Source: Nonomuraea jiangxiensis (GTDB lineage: Bacteria > Actinomycetota > Actinomycetes > Streptosporangiales > Streptosporangiaceae). From it: a DNA stretch of 64,000 nt. Where the stretch lies: the NCBI RefSeq assembly GCF_900099965.1, contig NZ_FNDJ01000004.1:1-64000 (forward strand), in the 5' to 3' direction. The notes under the pieces were generated by a model. It ran no database searches and was not told the origin of the DNA. It saw nothing but the letters and a program-made list of their open reading frames with translations. A program made the translations under genes and the position numbers. Below, in pieces: positions 43,124 through 51,653 of the stretch (the stretch's first letter is position 1; every line of letters begins with the position of its first letter).

Positions 43124-43891
43124 ATGAGGGTCCATGTTGTGAGCGACGTGCACGGCCGGGCCGACGCGCTGGCCAGGGCGGGCGACGGCGCGGACGCGCT
43201 GGTCTGCCTGGGTGACCTGATCCTCTTCATCGACTACGCCGACCACGCGCAGGGCATCTTCGCCGACCTGTTCGGCGCGGACAACGCGGCCGTGTTCATC
43301 GGGCTGCGGACCGCCAAGCGGTTCGACGAGGCCAGGGAGCTGTCGGCGCGGCTGTGGGCCACGCTCGACGGCGACCCCCGCGAGCACATCGAACGCAACG
43401 TACGCGCCCAGTACGAGACCCTCTTCGCCGCCATGCCCGCCCCCGCCTACCTCACGTACGGCAATGTGGACATCCCACGGTTGTGGGCCGACTACGCCCG
43501 TCCCGGGCACCACGTGCTCGACGGGCAGGTCGCGGAGATCGGCGGCCTGCGGTTCGGGTTCGTCGGAGGCGGCCTCAAGACCCCCTACCGGACTCCGTAC
43601 GAGCTGGCCGACGAGGAGTTCGCGGCCAAGGTGGAGGCGGTCGGCGCGGTGGACGTGCTGTGCTGCCACATCCCGCCGGCGGTGCCCGAACTGCTCTACG
43701 ACGTGGTGGCCAGGCGGTTCGAGCGGGGGAGCGAGGCCACCCTGGAGCTGATCAGGCGTACCCAGCCGCGATACGCGCTGTTCGGTCACGTGCACAACCC
43801 CCTGCACCGGCGCACGCGCGTGGGACGCACCGAATGCGTGAACGTGGGTCACTTCCGCGGAAGGGGCGTTCCGTACGTGCTCGAATGGTGA
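43124..43891 (+). CDS. calcineurin-like metallophosphoesterase
   Basis: A 255-residue phosphoesterase. Metal-site motifs are visible in order: VVSDVHGRADA (about 5), CLGDLILF (about 29), TYGNVDIP (about 112), CCHIPPAV (about 184) and FGHVHNPL (about 224). The substrate is unknown. It starts at the ATG set by the -10 spacing and heads a conserved group with the SRPBCC, ArsA-like and glucokinase genes. Confidence 0.9.
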   Translation: MRVHVVSDVHGRADALARAGDGADALVCLGDLILFIDYADHAQGIFADLFGADNAAVFIGLRTAKRFDEARELSARLWATLDGDPREHIERNVRAQYETLFAAMPAPAYLTYGNVDIPRLWADYARPGHHVLDGQVAEIGGLRFGFVGGGLKTPYRTPYELADEEFAAKVEAVGAVDVLCCHIPPAVPELLYDVVARRFERGSEATLELIRRTQPRYALFGHVHNPLHRRTRVGRTECVNVGHFRGRGVPYVLEW

Positions 43892-43951
43892 TCCGCCGCC
43901 CCGCCGGGGAGCGTGAGTCCGGCGTTCCGCCGCAACCGGAGGAATCTGCAC

Positions 43952-43957
43952 TACCGT
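43952..43957 (+). promoter_or_regulatory. leaderless -10 hexamer for the SRPBCC gene
   Basis: TACCGT ends seven bases before the ATG at 43965. Confidence 0.5.
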
Positions 43958-43964
43958 GGTCGGC

Positions 43965-44402
43965 ATGGCAGATCGCACCACGTCGAGCACCACCATCAGC
44001 GCCGATCGCGCCGAGATCATGGCGGTCATCGCGGACTTCCCCAGCTACCCCGAGTGGGCCGGGCAGGTCAAGAGCGCCGAGGTCCTCACCACCGACGCGG
44101 ACGGCAGGCCGGAGACGGTGCGGTTCACCCTCGACGCCGGCATGATCAGCGATACCTACACCCTCGGCTACGCCTGGCAGGACGGCGACGGCGTGAGCTG
44201 GCAGGTGGTCGAGCCCGGCAAGATGGTCGCCCAGCTGCGCGGGAGTTACCGGCTCGCCGAGACGGGCAGGGGCACCGACGTGACATACGAGCTGACGGTC
44301 GACCTCAGCGTGCCGATGATCGGCATGATCAAGCGCAAGGCGGAGAAGGTCATCGTGGACACCGCGCTCAAGGGTCTCAAGAAGCGCGTCGAGGGCAGTT
44401 GA
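43965..44402 (+). CDS. SRPBCC-family (polyketide cyclase/dehydrase-like) protein
   Basis: A 145-residue START-fold protein with a hydrophobic pocket (ISADRAEIMAVIADF, PSYPEWAGQVKSAEV, and a C-terminal long helix IKRKAEKVIVDTALKGLKKR). Family members bind lipids or polyketides; the ligand here is unknown. The next gene begins two bases after its stop, so the two form an operon with the ArsA-like ATPase. Confidence 0.9.
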   Translation: MADRTTSSTTISADRAEIMAVIADFPSYPEWAGQVKSAEVLTTDADGRPETVRFTLDAGMISDTYTLGYAWQDGDGVSWQVVEPGKMVAQLRGSYRLAETGRGTDVTYELTVDLSVPMIGMIKRKAEKVIVDTALKGLKKRVEGS

Positions 44403-44403
44403 G

Positions 44404-45615
44404 TTGAGCCCACGAGTCCTGCTCTTCACCGGCAAGGGCGGCGTCGGCAAGACCACGGCCGCCGCCGCGACCGCCACCCTCGCCGCCGGCCGCGGGCTCA
44501 AGACGCTCGTCGTGTCGACCGACACCGCCCACTCCCTGGCCGACGCGCTCGCCGTCGAGCCGGGCGAGATCGCGCCCGGCCTGCACCTGCACCAGGTGGA
44601 CACGCAGAAGTCGCTGGAGCGCCACTGGGGCGAGCTGCGGGACTACGCCCAGGGGCTGCTGACCGAGCTGGGCCTCGACGAGATCACCTCCGAGGAGATC
44701 ACGGTGCTGCCCGGCGCCGAGGAGGTCATCGCCCTGCTGGAGCTGCGCGAGCACGCCCGCGAGGGCCGCTGGGACGTGATCGTGGTCGACTGCGCGCCCA
44801 CCGCCGAGACGCTGCGGCTGCTGGCCCTGCCGGAGGCGCTTGACTGGCACGTCACCAAGCTCATGCCGGTCGGCCGCAAGATCATGCGGGTGGTGTCGCC
44901 GTTCGTCCGCAGCGTGGCCCACGTCAGCACCCCGGGCGAGGACGTCATGAGCGCGGGCGAGCGCTTCCACCGCGGCCTGATGGAGGTGCGCGACCTGCTC
45001 ACCGGCGACCACGCCTCCGTCCGGCTCGTGCTGACGCCGGAGTCCGTGGTGCTCGCCGAGGCCAGGCGCACCCTGACCTCCCTCAGCCTGTACGGCTACC
45101 GCGTCGACGCCGTCATCGCCAACCGCGTCTTCCCGGCCGGCGGCGCGGACCAGTGGCGTACCCAGTGGGTGGAGGCACAGTCCAGGCTGCTGACCGAGGC
45201 GGAGCAGTCGTTCGCGCCGCTGCCCGTCCACGTCGTCCCGTACCTGCCCGCCGAGCCCGTCGGCAGGCAGGCGCTGGCCGAGCTGGGCGAGGCGATGTAC
45301 GGCGGGCACGACCCGTTCGCCGCCCACTCCGTCGAGCCCCCGCTGAGGCTGAGCACCGACGAGCTGACCCTCGCCCTGCCCGGCGCCGACCGGGGCGAGG
45401 TCGACCTGGCCCGCAAGGGTGACGAGCTGATCGTCACCGCCGGGCCCTACCGGCGGATCCTGGCCCTGCCCGCGGCCCTGGCCCGCAGGCGGATCAGCGG
45501 CGCGAAGCTCCGCGACGGCGCCCTGCGCGTCCGGTTCTCCGCGCCCGACGACACGCCCGAAGACGCGGAGACTGGATTACGGTCTACCTCGGGGAGCGAA
45601 TCCGTCACTTCATGA
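44404..45615 (+). CDS. ArsA/GET3-like ATPase
   Basis: A 403-residue P-loop ATPase. The deviant Walker A GKGGVGKTT (about 10-18), STDTAHSLADAL (switch I, about 39) and VVDCAPTAETLRLL (switch II, about 128) are typical of ArsA/Get3. No arsenic genes are nearby and no ArsA cysteine triad is evident, so resistance is unlikely. Actinobacteria keep this gene beside an SRPBCC protein and glucokinase. The TTG start follows the previous stop closely, giving coupling. The C-terminal 70 residues form a small alpha-crystallin-like beta domain. Confidence 0.9.
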   Translation: MSPRVLLFTGKGGVGKTTAAAATATLAAGRGLKTLVVSTDTAHSLADALAVEPGEIAPGLHLHQVDTQKSLERHWGELRDYAQGLLTELGLDEITSEEITVLPGAEEVIALLELREHAREGRWDVIVVDCAPTAETLRLLALPEALDWHVTKLMPVGRKIMRVVSPFVRSVAHVSTPGEDVMSAGERFHRGLMEVRDLLTGDHASVRLVLTPESVVLAEARRTLTSLSLYGYRVDAVIANRVFPAGGADQWRTQWVEAQSRLLTEAEQSFAPLPVHVVPYLPAEPVGRQALAELGEAMYGGHDPFAAHSVEPPLRLSTDELTLALPGADRGEVDLARKGDELIVTAGPYRRILALPAALARRRISGAKLRDGALRVRFSAPDDTPEDAETGLRSTSGSESVTS

Positions 45616-45654
45616 GTTGAGAGGATGAGCGACCCCATAAGCAGGGAGGGCCAC

Positions 45655-46041
45655 ATGACCGAGAGCAACGAAAGAGACCCGATCGGGACCGTCGCCGACG
45701 AGGCGCGCAAACTGTTCGAGTCGATCCAGGGGCGCGCCACGCGCCAGGTCGGCAAGAGCGTGCTCAACTCGTTCACCGGCGGCGGGCGCAGGGAGCGGGA
45801 CGTCTGGGAGGAGGCCGTGTCCGAGCCCCACGACGAGTACATCTGCCGCGCCTGCCCGGTCTGCCGGGCCATCGCGGCGCAGCGTGAGTCGGGTTCGGAC
45901 GTCACCGGGCACCTGGTGGCCGCGGGCGGCGAGCTGTTCGCCGCCTTCCGCGGCGCGCTCGACGCGCTGAGCAGGCCCGCCCCCCGCGGGCCCCGTGAAC
46001 GTGATCGGCGTGGCGACGTCGAGCACATAGATCTGGGATAG
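45655..46041 (+). CDS. small CxxC protein of unknown function
   Basis: A 128-residue protein conserved beside the ArsA-like and glucokinase genes in actinobacteria. It has an N-terminal helical region and one CRACPVC segment (about 63-69), which could bind a metal or form a disulfide. The rest is charged and helical, ending in EHIDLG. The ATG at 45655 is supported by GGGAGG just upstream; an earlier ATG at 45625 lacks good spacing. No function is assigned. Confidence 0.8.
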   Translation: MTESNERDPIGTVADEARKLFESIQGRATRQVGKSVLNSFTGGGRRERDVWEEAVSEPHDEYICRACPVCRAIAAQRESGSDVTGHLVAAGGELFAAFRGALDALSRPAPRGPRERDRRGDVEHIDLG

Positions 46042-46055
46042 GAGAAGACGGGGCA

Positions 46056-46988
46056 ATGCTCACGATCGGTGTCGACATCGGCGGGACGAAGGTCGCCGCC
46101 GGTGTGGTCGACGAGAACGGCGAGATCGTCGCGGAAACGCTCAGGCCGACCGCCGCCGACCGCCCCGACGTGGTGGCCGAGACGGTGGCCGACGTCGTTC
46201 GCGAGCTGGCCACGGGCAGGGAGATCGAGGCCGTGGGGGTCGGCGCGGCCGGGTTCGTGGACGAGAGCCGGTCGATGGTGCGCTTCGCCCCCAACCTCGC
46301 CTGGCGCGAGGAGCCGCTGCAGAAGAAGATCAGCGGCCTGGTCGGCCTGCCGGTGGTGGTGGAGAACGACGCCAACGCCATGGCCTGGGGCGAGACCAGG
46401 TTCGGCGCCGGCCGCGGCCAGTCCCACGTGGTGTGCATGACGCTCGGCACCGGCATCGGCGGCGGCCTGGTCTTCGACGGCTCGCTCTACCGCGGGCGCT
46501 GGGGCATGGGCGCCGAGATGGGTCACATGCAGGTCCTGCCGGGCGGGCGGCCGTGCGGCTGCGGCAACGTCGGCTGCTGGGAGCAGTACGCCAGCGGCCA
46601 GTCCCTCGTCAAGGAGGCCAGGGAGATCGCCGCGGCCCACCCGGAGCGGGCCCGCATCCTGCTCGGGCTGGCCGGCGGCACCATCGAGGGCGAGGAGGTG
46701 ACCGAGGCCGCGCGCCTGGGCGACGAGGCCTCGCTCGCCTCGTTCGCCAGCTTCGCCGACTGGCTCGGCCAGGGCATGGCCGACCTGGCCTCCGTGCTCG
46801 ATCCCGGCTGCTTCATCCTCGGCGGCGGCGTCTCCCGGGCCGCCGACCTGTTCCTCGACCGGGCCCGCGCCGCCTTCGCCGAACGGCTCACCGGGCGCGG
46901 ACACCGGCCGCTGGCCGAGATCCGGCTGGCCGAGCTGGGGGCCTCCGCCGGCATGGTGGGCGCCGCCGACCTGGCGAGGCTGCGGTAG
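46056..46988 (+). CDS. glkA: ROK-family glucokinase
   Basis: A 310-residue sugar kinase matching the Streptomyces glkA type, which phosphorylates glucose and mediates carbon repression there. The ATP motif DIGGTK (about 7-12), ENDANAMAWGE (about 105) and the ROK zinc motif CGCGNVGCWEQY (about 167-178) are intact. AGGAG lies upstream of the ATG. The neighbourhood (ArsA-like, CxxC protein) also matches that of glkA. Confidence 0.92.
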   Translation: MLTIGVDIGGTKVAAGVVDENGEIVAETLRPTAADRPDVVAETVADVVRELATGREIEAVGVGAAGFVDESRSMVRFAPNLAWREEPLQKKISGLVGLPVVVENDANAMAWGETRFGAGRGQSHVVCMTLGTGIGGGLVFDGSLYRGRWGMGAEMGHMQVLPGGRPCGCGNVGCWEQYASGQSLVKEAREIAAAHPERARILLGLAGGTIEGEEVTEAARLGDEASLASFASFADWLGQGMADLASVLDPGCFILGGGVSRAADLFLDRARAAFAERLTGRGHRPLAEIRLAELGASAGMVGAADLARLR

Positions 46989-46999
46989 AGCCCGCGTAC

Positions 47000-47722
47000 G
47001 TGAAAGTCAGGGTCGCCACCTACAACCTCCGCGGGCTGCGTGACAGCGCGTCCGCACTGACCAGGGTCATCACCTCCCTGCGGGCCGACGTGCTGTGCGT
47101 GCAGGAGGCGCCCAGGCTCGTACGCTGGCGGGCCAGGCGTCAGGCGCTGGCCGCCGCCGCGGGGCTGCGGGTGGCCACGCCGGGCAGGGTCGGCGGCGTG
47201 GCCGTGCTCACCGGGCCGCGTGTCGGCGTGCTGCACGCCGAGACCCATCCGCTGCGGGTCTTCCTCGGGCTGGAGGCCCGCGGGCTGGCCGTGGCCGTCG
47301 TGCAGACGGAGGGGGCCCGGCTGGCGGTCGGCTCGCTCCATCTCGACCTCAACGACCCGGCCAGGGTGCACCACGCCGCCGAGGCCATGGCGATCATGGA
47401 GCGGGCGGCCACCCGGTTCGGCGCGGCCATCGTGCTCGGTGGCGATCTCAACGAGCAGGCGCACCAGCCGGCCTGGCGCTTTCTCGCCGGGCGGCTGGCC
47501 GACTGCTACGCGACGGCGCCCCGGGGCGACGGCCCGACGTTCACCGCCCGCAATCCCGCGGTCCGCATCGACGGGGTGTTCGCCGCGCGCGAGGCGCAGG
47601 TCGTGGCCTGCGGGGGAGCGGAGGCCTCCGGCGCCGATCTGGCCGCCGCTTCCGACCACCTGCCGGTCGTCGCCGAGTTGCGTGTCGGGGTCTGCCGGGC
47701 AAGTGCATCCGCCAACCCGTAG
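47000..47722 (+). CDS. endonuclease/exonuclease/phosphatase (EEP) family hydrolase
   Basis: A 240-residue hydrolase. EEP motifs are present: ATYNLRGLRD (about 6), CVQEAP (about 33), GGDLNEQAH (about 147), RIDGVF (about 190) and ASDHLPV (about 217). No signal peptide is present, so it is cytoplasmic; the substrate could be nucleic acid or a phosphoester. The GTG at 47000 begins the first beta strand and lies 12 bases after glkA, so it is probably in the same operon. Confidence 0.88.
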   Translation: MKVRVATYNLRGLRDSASALTRVITSLRADVLCVQEAPRLVRWRARRQALAAAAGLRVATPGRVGGVAVLTGPRVGVLHAETHPLRVFLGLEARGLAVAVVQTEGARLAVGSLHLDLNDPARVHHAAEAMAIMERAATRFGAAIVLGGDLNEQAHQPAWRFLAGRLADCYATAPRGDGPTFTARNPAVRIDGVFAAREAQVVACGGAEASGADLAAASDHLPVVAELRVGVCRASASANP

Positions 47723-47725
47723 CAT
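47720..47725 (+). promoter_or_regulatory. leaderless -10 hexamer for the WAVG-repeat gene
   Basis: TAGCAT ends six bases before the ATG at 47732. Confidence 0.5.
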
Positions 47726-47731
47726 TTGTTC

Positions 47732-48844
47732 ATGACCCGTCGCTTTCGGCGGCGTGCGATCTCCTTGATCTTGGCGACGTCCGTGGCCTGGTCTCAGGTC
47801 ACGCCCGCCGCGCATGCCGATCCTCGCCGCCCGTCCACGATCGAGGCGTGGCAGCAGTCGACCAGCGTGCGCCTGCAGGCCGACGCCTCGCTGTCGGACG
47901 TGCTGGCGATCTCGCCAACCGACGTGTGGGCGGTGGGCCAGCAGGAGATCTGGGATGTCTGGAAGAACCGCGGCACCATCCGGCACTGGAACGGCAGCGC
48001 GTGGGCCGAGGTGCCCGTGCGCGACGCCACGGCCGCCGGAAACCTGCGCGGGCTGGCCGCCGTCTCGTCCTCCAACGTGTGGGCGGTCGGCGACGGGCAC
48101 GACGGGGTGCCCTACCTGGCGCACGGCGACGCGGCCGGGTTCGACCGGGTCAGGCCACCGGTGCTGCGGGCCGGTGACTGGCTCGGCGGCATCGACGCCA
48201 AGTCCGGGAAGGTCGTCGCGGTCGGCAGCCGGGACAAGCAGGCCCTCGTCCTCACCGGCGAGGACAACACCTGGACGGTGCAGGAGATCGAGGAGGACGG
48301 CGCGCTCTACGCGGTGGCCGGCGGGTTCGCCGTCGGTGACACCGGCGCGGAGCCGATGATCGTGCACTACACCGACGGCTCGTGGGAGCGGATGCCGCTG
48401 CCTTCGATCCCCGGCGGCTATCTGCGTGACGTGCAGGTCGACAGCTCCAAACGGGCGATGGCCGTGGGCGGCGTCTACCACGGCCCCGGCGACGTCTCGC
48501 CGCTCGTGCTCACCTGGAACGGCAAGCGCTGGCGGCAGCAGCCGGTGCCCGAGCCCGACGCCCGGCTCTACGGGGTGACCGGCGACGGCAAGGGCCGCTA
48601 CTGGATGGTCGGCTACGACGACTCGCAGGAGGCGGAGCCGTTCATGATCCGCTGCGAGAAGGCCGACTGCGAGGCCATCCGCGGCGCCACCCAGCAGGGC
48701 AGGAGCAGCGTACGCCTCCAGTCGGTGGCCTATCTCGCGGGCAAGGGGACGGTCTGGGCGGTCGGGCACGCGGTCGACACCGCCGACCGCTACACCGACG
48801 TGGTGGAGACGTTCGCGCCCAGGAGCACGACGGCGAAATCCTGA
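47732..48844 (+). CDS. secreted WAVG-repeat (beta-propeller-like) protein
   Basis: A 370-residue exported protein with a signal peptide (RRRAISLILATSVAW, cleaved near PAAHA). The mature part has regularly spaced WAVG strands (DVWAVGQQ, NVWAVGDG, VWAVGHA), and the body is rich in beta strands. This suggests a propeller or similar solenoid. No catalytic motif is recognised. Proteins of this kind are common in actinomycetes and poorly studied. Confidence 0.8.
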   Translation: MTRRFRRRAISLILATSVAWSQVTPAAHADPRRPSTIEAWQQSTSVRLQADASLSDVLAISPTDVWAVGQQEIWDVWKNRGTIRHWNGSAWAEVPVRDATAAGNLRGLAAVSSSNVWAVGDGHDGVPYLAHGDAAGFDRVRPPVLRAGDWLGGIDAKSGKVVAVGSRDKQALVLTGEDNTWTVQEIEEDGALYAVAGGFAVGDTGAEPMIVHYTDGSWERMPLPSIPGGYLRDVQVDSSKRAMAVGGVYHGPGDVSPLVLTWNGKRWRQQPVPEPDARLYGVTGDGKGRYWMVGYDDSQEAEPFMIRCEKADCEAIRGATQQGRSSVRLQSVAYLAGKGTVWAVGHAVDTADRYTDVVETFAPRSTTAKS

Positions 48845-48850
48845 GGCGCC

Positions 48851-48886
48851 CTCCCGGAGCACCGCCGCCAGGACGGCCTCCGGGAG
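48851..48886. terminator. hairpin between convergent genes
   Basis: CTCCCGGAG and CTCCGGGAG are exact inverted repeats around 18 bases that can pair further. The hairpin lies between the convergent WAVG-repeat gene and a small membrane gene. Confidence 0.6.
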
Positions 48887-48915
48887 CACTCCCGCCGGCG
48901 TGGAGCGCCGGCCTC

Positions 48916-49371
48916 CTAGAGCACCGCGCCGTCGTCCCAGCCCGAGTCGTTGGGCCGGTCGTCGCCCATGCGCACCACCAGCGCCACAAACCCCCCGATG
49001 AACGCCGCCACCGCCGTGAACAGCGCCCAGCCCTCCATGTGCCAGCTCGCCATGGCCGCCACCAGCAGATAGGCAGGCCCGCCGAACAGCGCCACCCACG
49101 CCAGCTTGGTCGGCAGGTCCAGCTTGGGCAGCGGCGGCGGTGGAGGCGGCTCGAAGTGCCCCTCGTCCTCCTCGTCGCCGCGGGCCCGCTCATCCTCCGG
49201 CTCCTCCGGTGTCTCGGGGTCCTCGGAGGGTTTGACCACCCGGCGGGTGGGCTCGGCGGGGACGTTTTCGCTGTCCGGCCAGGGCTGGTCGGCCGAGTCG
49301 CGCTCGGCTGTGTCGTTGAAGGACGCGACGATCTGCCGCCAGATCTCGTCCTCATCACGCTGGGGCGTCAC
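48916..49371 (-). CDS. small two-helix membrane protein with acidic tail
   Basis: A 151-residue protein found widely in actinobacteria. Residues 1-85 are acidic and Pro-rich (PETPEEPEDE, then six consecutive Pro). Two transmembrane helices follow (about 90-108 and 115-134), and the tail ends DDGAVL. No function is known. GGAGAGG lies nine bases before the GTG start. Confidence 0.8.
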   Translation of the reverse strand: MTPQRDEDEIWRQIVASFNDTAERDSADQPWPDSENVPAEPTRRVVKPSEDPETPEEPEDERARGDEEDEGHFEPPPPPPLPKLDLPTKLAWVALFGGPAYLLVAAMASWHMEGWALFTAVAAFIGGFVALVVRMGDDRPNDSGWDDGAVL

Positions 49372-49417
49372 CTAGATGGGCCTCTCCGCAACGATCGCGA
49401 CTTCCCCCTGGGTGCGA

Positions 49418-50176
49418 TCAGTCCCTCTGCAAGGGTACCGAGGCATGTGTCCGGATGAAGTCGAGGCTCCCGGCAAAGATCCTGTCGGCATCGTTGTCCA
49501 GCGTCGCAACATGGTAGCTATCGGTAAGCTCCTCGATCGTGGCCTGCGGGACCTTCCGGCGAATGATGGCCACGCTGGTCGGCTTCACCACGTGGTCCTC
49601 CCTGCTGTGGAAGACCAGCAGCGGTTGTGTCACTTTCGCCAGGTCCGCCTGCACCAGCGACCACAGGCCCGGCAGCGACGCCGCCGCCTTCACCGGTGTG
49701 CGGGTGTAGGCCAGCTCGGTCACGCCGGGCTTCTTGACGTCGTTGGCGACGCCGGGAACCGACGGCACGAACCATTTGAGCAGCGGAGCCAGCCTCAGTA
49801 GCGGCACGTCGTTCACGATGGAGGGGTTGACCACCATCACGCCCCTGATCGCCGCGCCGTGCACCTCGGCGAGCCGTAACGCCATGCAGCCGCCCAGGGA
49901 CAGCCCCGCCACGAACACCTCCGGGCAGCGGCCCTGGAGGTCCGCGAACGCCTTCTCCAGCTCGGCGTACCAGTCACCCCAGCGGGTCCGGTTCATCTCC
50001 TGCCACCGCGTGCCGTGCCCGGGCTGGCGGGGCAGCGACACGCTCACCCCGTGCCCGGCCAGGAACTCGGCCCAGGGCCGCAGCGACTGCGGCGTGCCGG
50101 TGAATCCGTGGCAGAGCAGCACGCCGACTTGACCCGCGTCGTGGTGATAGGGCTCCGCGCCTGGCATGAGCGGCAT
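49418..50176 (-). CDS. alpha/beta hydrolase (carboxylesterase / monoacylglycerol lipase-like)
   Basis: A 252-residue hydrolase of the Est30 type. The oxyanion region LCHGFTGTP (about 22), nucleophile GLSLGG (about 92), Asp in SREDHVV (about 193) and His in DSYHVATLD (about 221) form a full catalytic triad. GGAGGAG precedes the ATG at 50176, so the longer frame to 50200 is rejected. It is divergent from the acyltransferase gene, and both act on lipids. Confidence 0.9.
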   Translation of the reverse strand: MPLMPGAEPYHHDAGQVGVLLCHGFTGTPQSLRPWAEFLAGHGVSVSLPRQPGHGTRWQEMNRTRWGDWYAELEKAFADLQGRCPEVFVAGLSLGGCMALRLAEVHGAAIRGVMVVNPSIVNDVPLLRLAPLLKWFVPSVPGVANDVKKPGVTELAYTRTPVKAAASLPGLWSLVQADLAKVTQPLLVFHSREDHVVKPTSVAIIRRKVPQATIEELTDSYHVATLDNDADRIFAGSLDFIRTHASVPLQRD

Positions 50177-50337
50177 AACAGCTCCTCCATGCGATTTCAT
50201 TCCGGCAATTTCATGCTGGAACGGCCCGATCGTCGCACGTTTTGGGTTATTTGTGCGAGTGCTGGTGTAGGACCATGACGTTCGGGATGGGAAGATGACT
50301 CTGCCCGCCGACGTCGCGCTGGAGAAGAGGTGCCGGG

Positions 50338-51054
50338 GTGTTCTACTGGGTGGTCAAGGCCATCTTGGGTCCGATGCTCCTCGCAGTCTTCCGCCCGTGG
50401 ACCGAGGGCGCGGAAAACGTCCCCAGGCAGGGGCCCGCGATCCTGGCCGGCAACCACCTCTCGTTCGCCGACCACTTCTTCGGCCCGCTCCAGATCCGCC
50501 GCAAGGTGATCTCGCTCGGCAAGGCCGACTACTTCACCGGGCGCGGCATCAAGGGCTTCTTCACCCGGCTGTTCTTCAGCGGCGTCGGCACCGTGCCGAT
50601 CGACCGCTCGGGCGGCAAGGCCAGCGAGGCGGCGCTGCGCACCGGGCTGCGCATCCTGCGCGAGGGCAACGTGCTGGGCATCTACCCCGAGGGCACCCGC
50701 TCGCCCGACGGCCGCCTCTACAAGGGCAAGACCGGGGTGGCCAGGCTCGCCCTGGAGTCGCGGGCGCCGGTGATCCCGTGGGCCATGGTCAACACCTACG
50801 AGATGATGCCGCCGGGGCGGCCGCTGCCCAAGCTCGGCATCCGGCCGGGGGTGCGGTTCGGCAAGCCGCTCGACTTCTCCCGCTATTACGGGATGGAGGA
50901 TGACCGCCTGGTCCTGCGCGCGGTGACCGACGAGATCATGTACGCGCTGATGGAGCTGTCGGGGCAGGAATACGTCGACAAATACGCGGCCAGCGCCAGG
51001 GTGGAGATGGAGCGCGCGGCCCGCGCGGCCGCGGCCGCGGCCGCGAAAAACTAG
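50338..51054 (+). CDS. lysophospholipid acyltransferase (PlsC family)
   Basis: A 238-residue membrane-associated acyltransferase making phosphatidic acid or a related lipid. The catalytic NHLSFAD (H-x4-D, about 39-45), the GTVPIDRSGG region (about 84) and YPEGTRSPDG (about 116-125) are present. The C-terminus is a run of alanines. The GTG start has GAGG nearby. It is a likely paralogue of several in the genome. Confidence 0.92.
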   Translation: MFYWVVKAILGPMLLAVFRPWTEGAENVPRQGPAILAGNHLSFADHFFGPLQIRRKVISLGKADYFTGRGIKGFFTRLFFSGVGTVPIDRSGGKASEAALRTGLRILREGNVLGIYPEGTRSPDGRLYKGKTGVARLALESRAPVIPWAMVNTYEMMPPGRPLPKLGIRPGVRFGKPLDFSRYYGMEDDRLVLRAVTDEIMYALMELSGQEYVDKYAASARVEMERAARAAAAAAAKN

Positions 51055-51109
51055 CCAGGGGACGGCCTTCACGTGGTCGGGCCCGTGACGCCATGGCCCG
51101 CCGTGCCGG

Positions 51110-51571
51110 TCATGCGGTGGTCCGTAACGCCTCTTCGGTGCGCAGCATGGCGCTGGTCATCGCGTCGAGCTCCGCGCGGCTGAGCCGGTCGATCAGGTAG
51201 GCCCGCACGACCTCCACGTGACCGGGCGCCACCCGGTCCAGGCAACGCGTGCCGGCCTCGGTGAGCACCGCCAGCACGCCCCGGTCGTCGGACGGGCACG
51301 TGGTGCGCTCCACCAGCCCCGCCTTCTCGAGCTGGGTGATCTGGTAGGTCAGCGCGCTCTTCGACACCACGACCACCCTTGCCAGCTCCGTCATGCGCAT
51401 CTGGCGTCCGGGGGCCTCGGCGAGCCGCGCAAGGATCTCGTATTGGGGGTGCGTCAGCCCGGCCGTGGCCTTGAGCTGCTCTTCGATGCGTCGCTCCAGC
51501 AGATGGGACGTGTTCAGGAAGGCGCGCCACGCCGCCAGCTCCGTCGCGTCCAGCCATCGGGTGTCTGTCAC
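51110..51571 (-). CDS. MarR-family transcriptional regulator
   Basis: A 153-residue winged-helix repressor. The HTH is in LARVVVVSKSALTYQITQLE (about 63-82), and the wing includes CPSDDRGVLAVLT. It is divergent from doxX with two matching operator sites between them, so it probably represses both. The GTG at 51571 is six bases from a TAGACT -10, consistent with a leaderless message; a GTG two codons upstream lies too near. Confidence 0.92.
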   Translation of the reverse strand: MTDTRWLDATELAAWRAFLNTSHLLERRIEEQLKATAGLTHPQYEILARLAEAPGRQMRMTELARVVVVSKSALTYQITQLEKAGLVERTTCPSDDRGVLAVLTEAGTRCLDRVAPGHVEVVRAYLIDRLSRAELDAMTSAMLRTEEALRTTA

Positions 51572-51577
51572 CGCCAC

Positions 51578-51583
51578 AGTCTA
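51578..51583 (-). promoter_or_regulatory. leaderless -10 hexamer for the MarR gene
   Basis: On the minus strand TAGACT ends six bases before the GTG at 51571. One MarR-type operator lies directly upstream of it. Confidence 0.5.
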
Positions 51584-51589
51584 CTTCTC

Positions 51590-51603
51590 GTTCGAATTTG
51601 AAC
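51590..51603. promoter_or_regulatory. MarR-type operator, site 1
   Basis: GTTCGAATTTGAAC is a near-perfect palindrome next to the marR -10. It matches site 2 in 12 of 14 bases. Confidence 0.7.
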
Positions 51604-51621
51604 ATTCGATGCTAAGGTGAT

Positions 51622-51635
51622 GTTCAAATCTGAAC
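51622..51635. promoter_or_regulatory. MarR-type operator, site 2
   Basis: GTTCAAATCTGAAC lies 32 bases (three helical turns) from site 1, just before the doxX ribosome site. The pair fits cooperative repression of both genes. Confidence 0.7.
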
Positions 51636-51653
51636 GACATCCAAGGAGTGCGC

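Noticed and set aside
44404-45615. Arsenic resistance ATPase
   Set aside because: ArsA-like motifs are present, but no arsB/arsD/arsR neighbours or metal-binding cysteine triad are seen.
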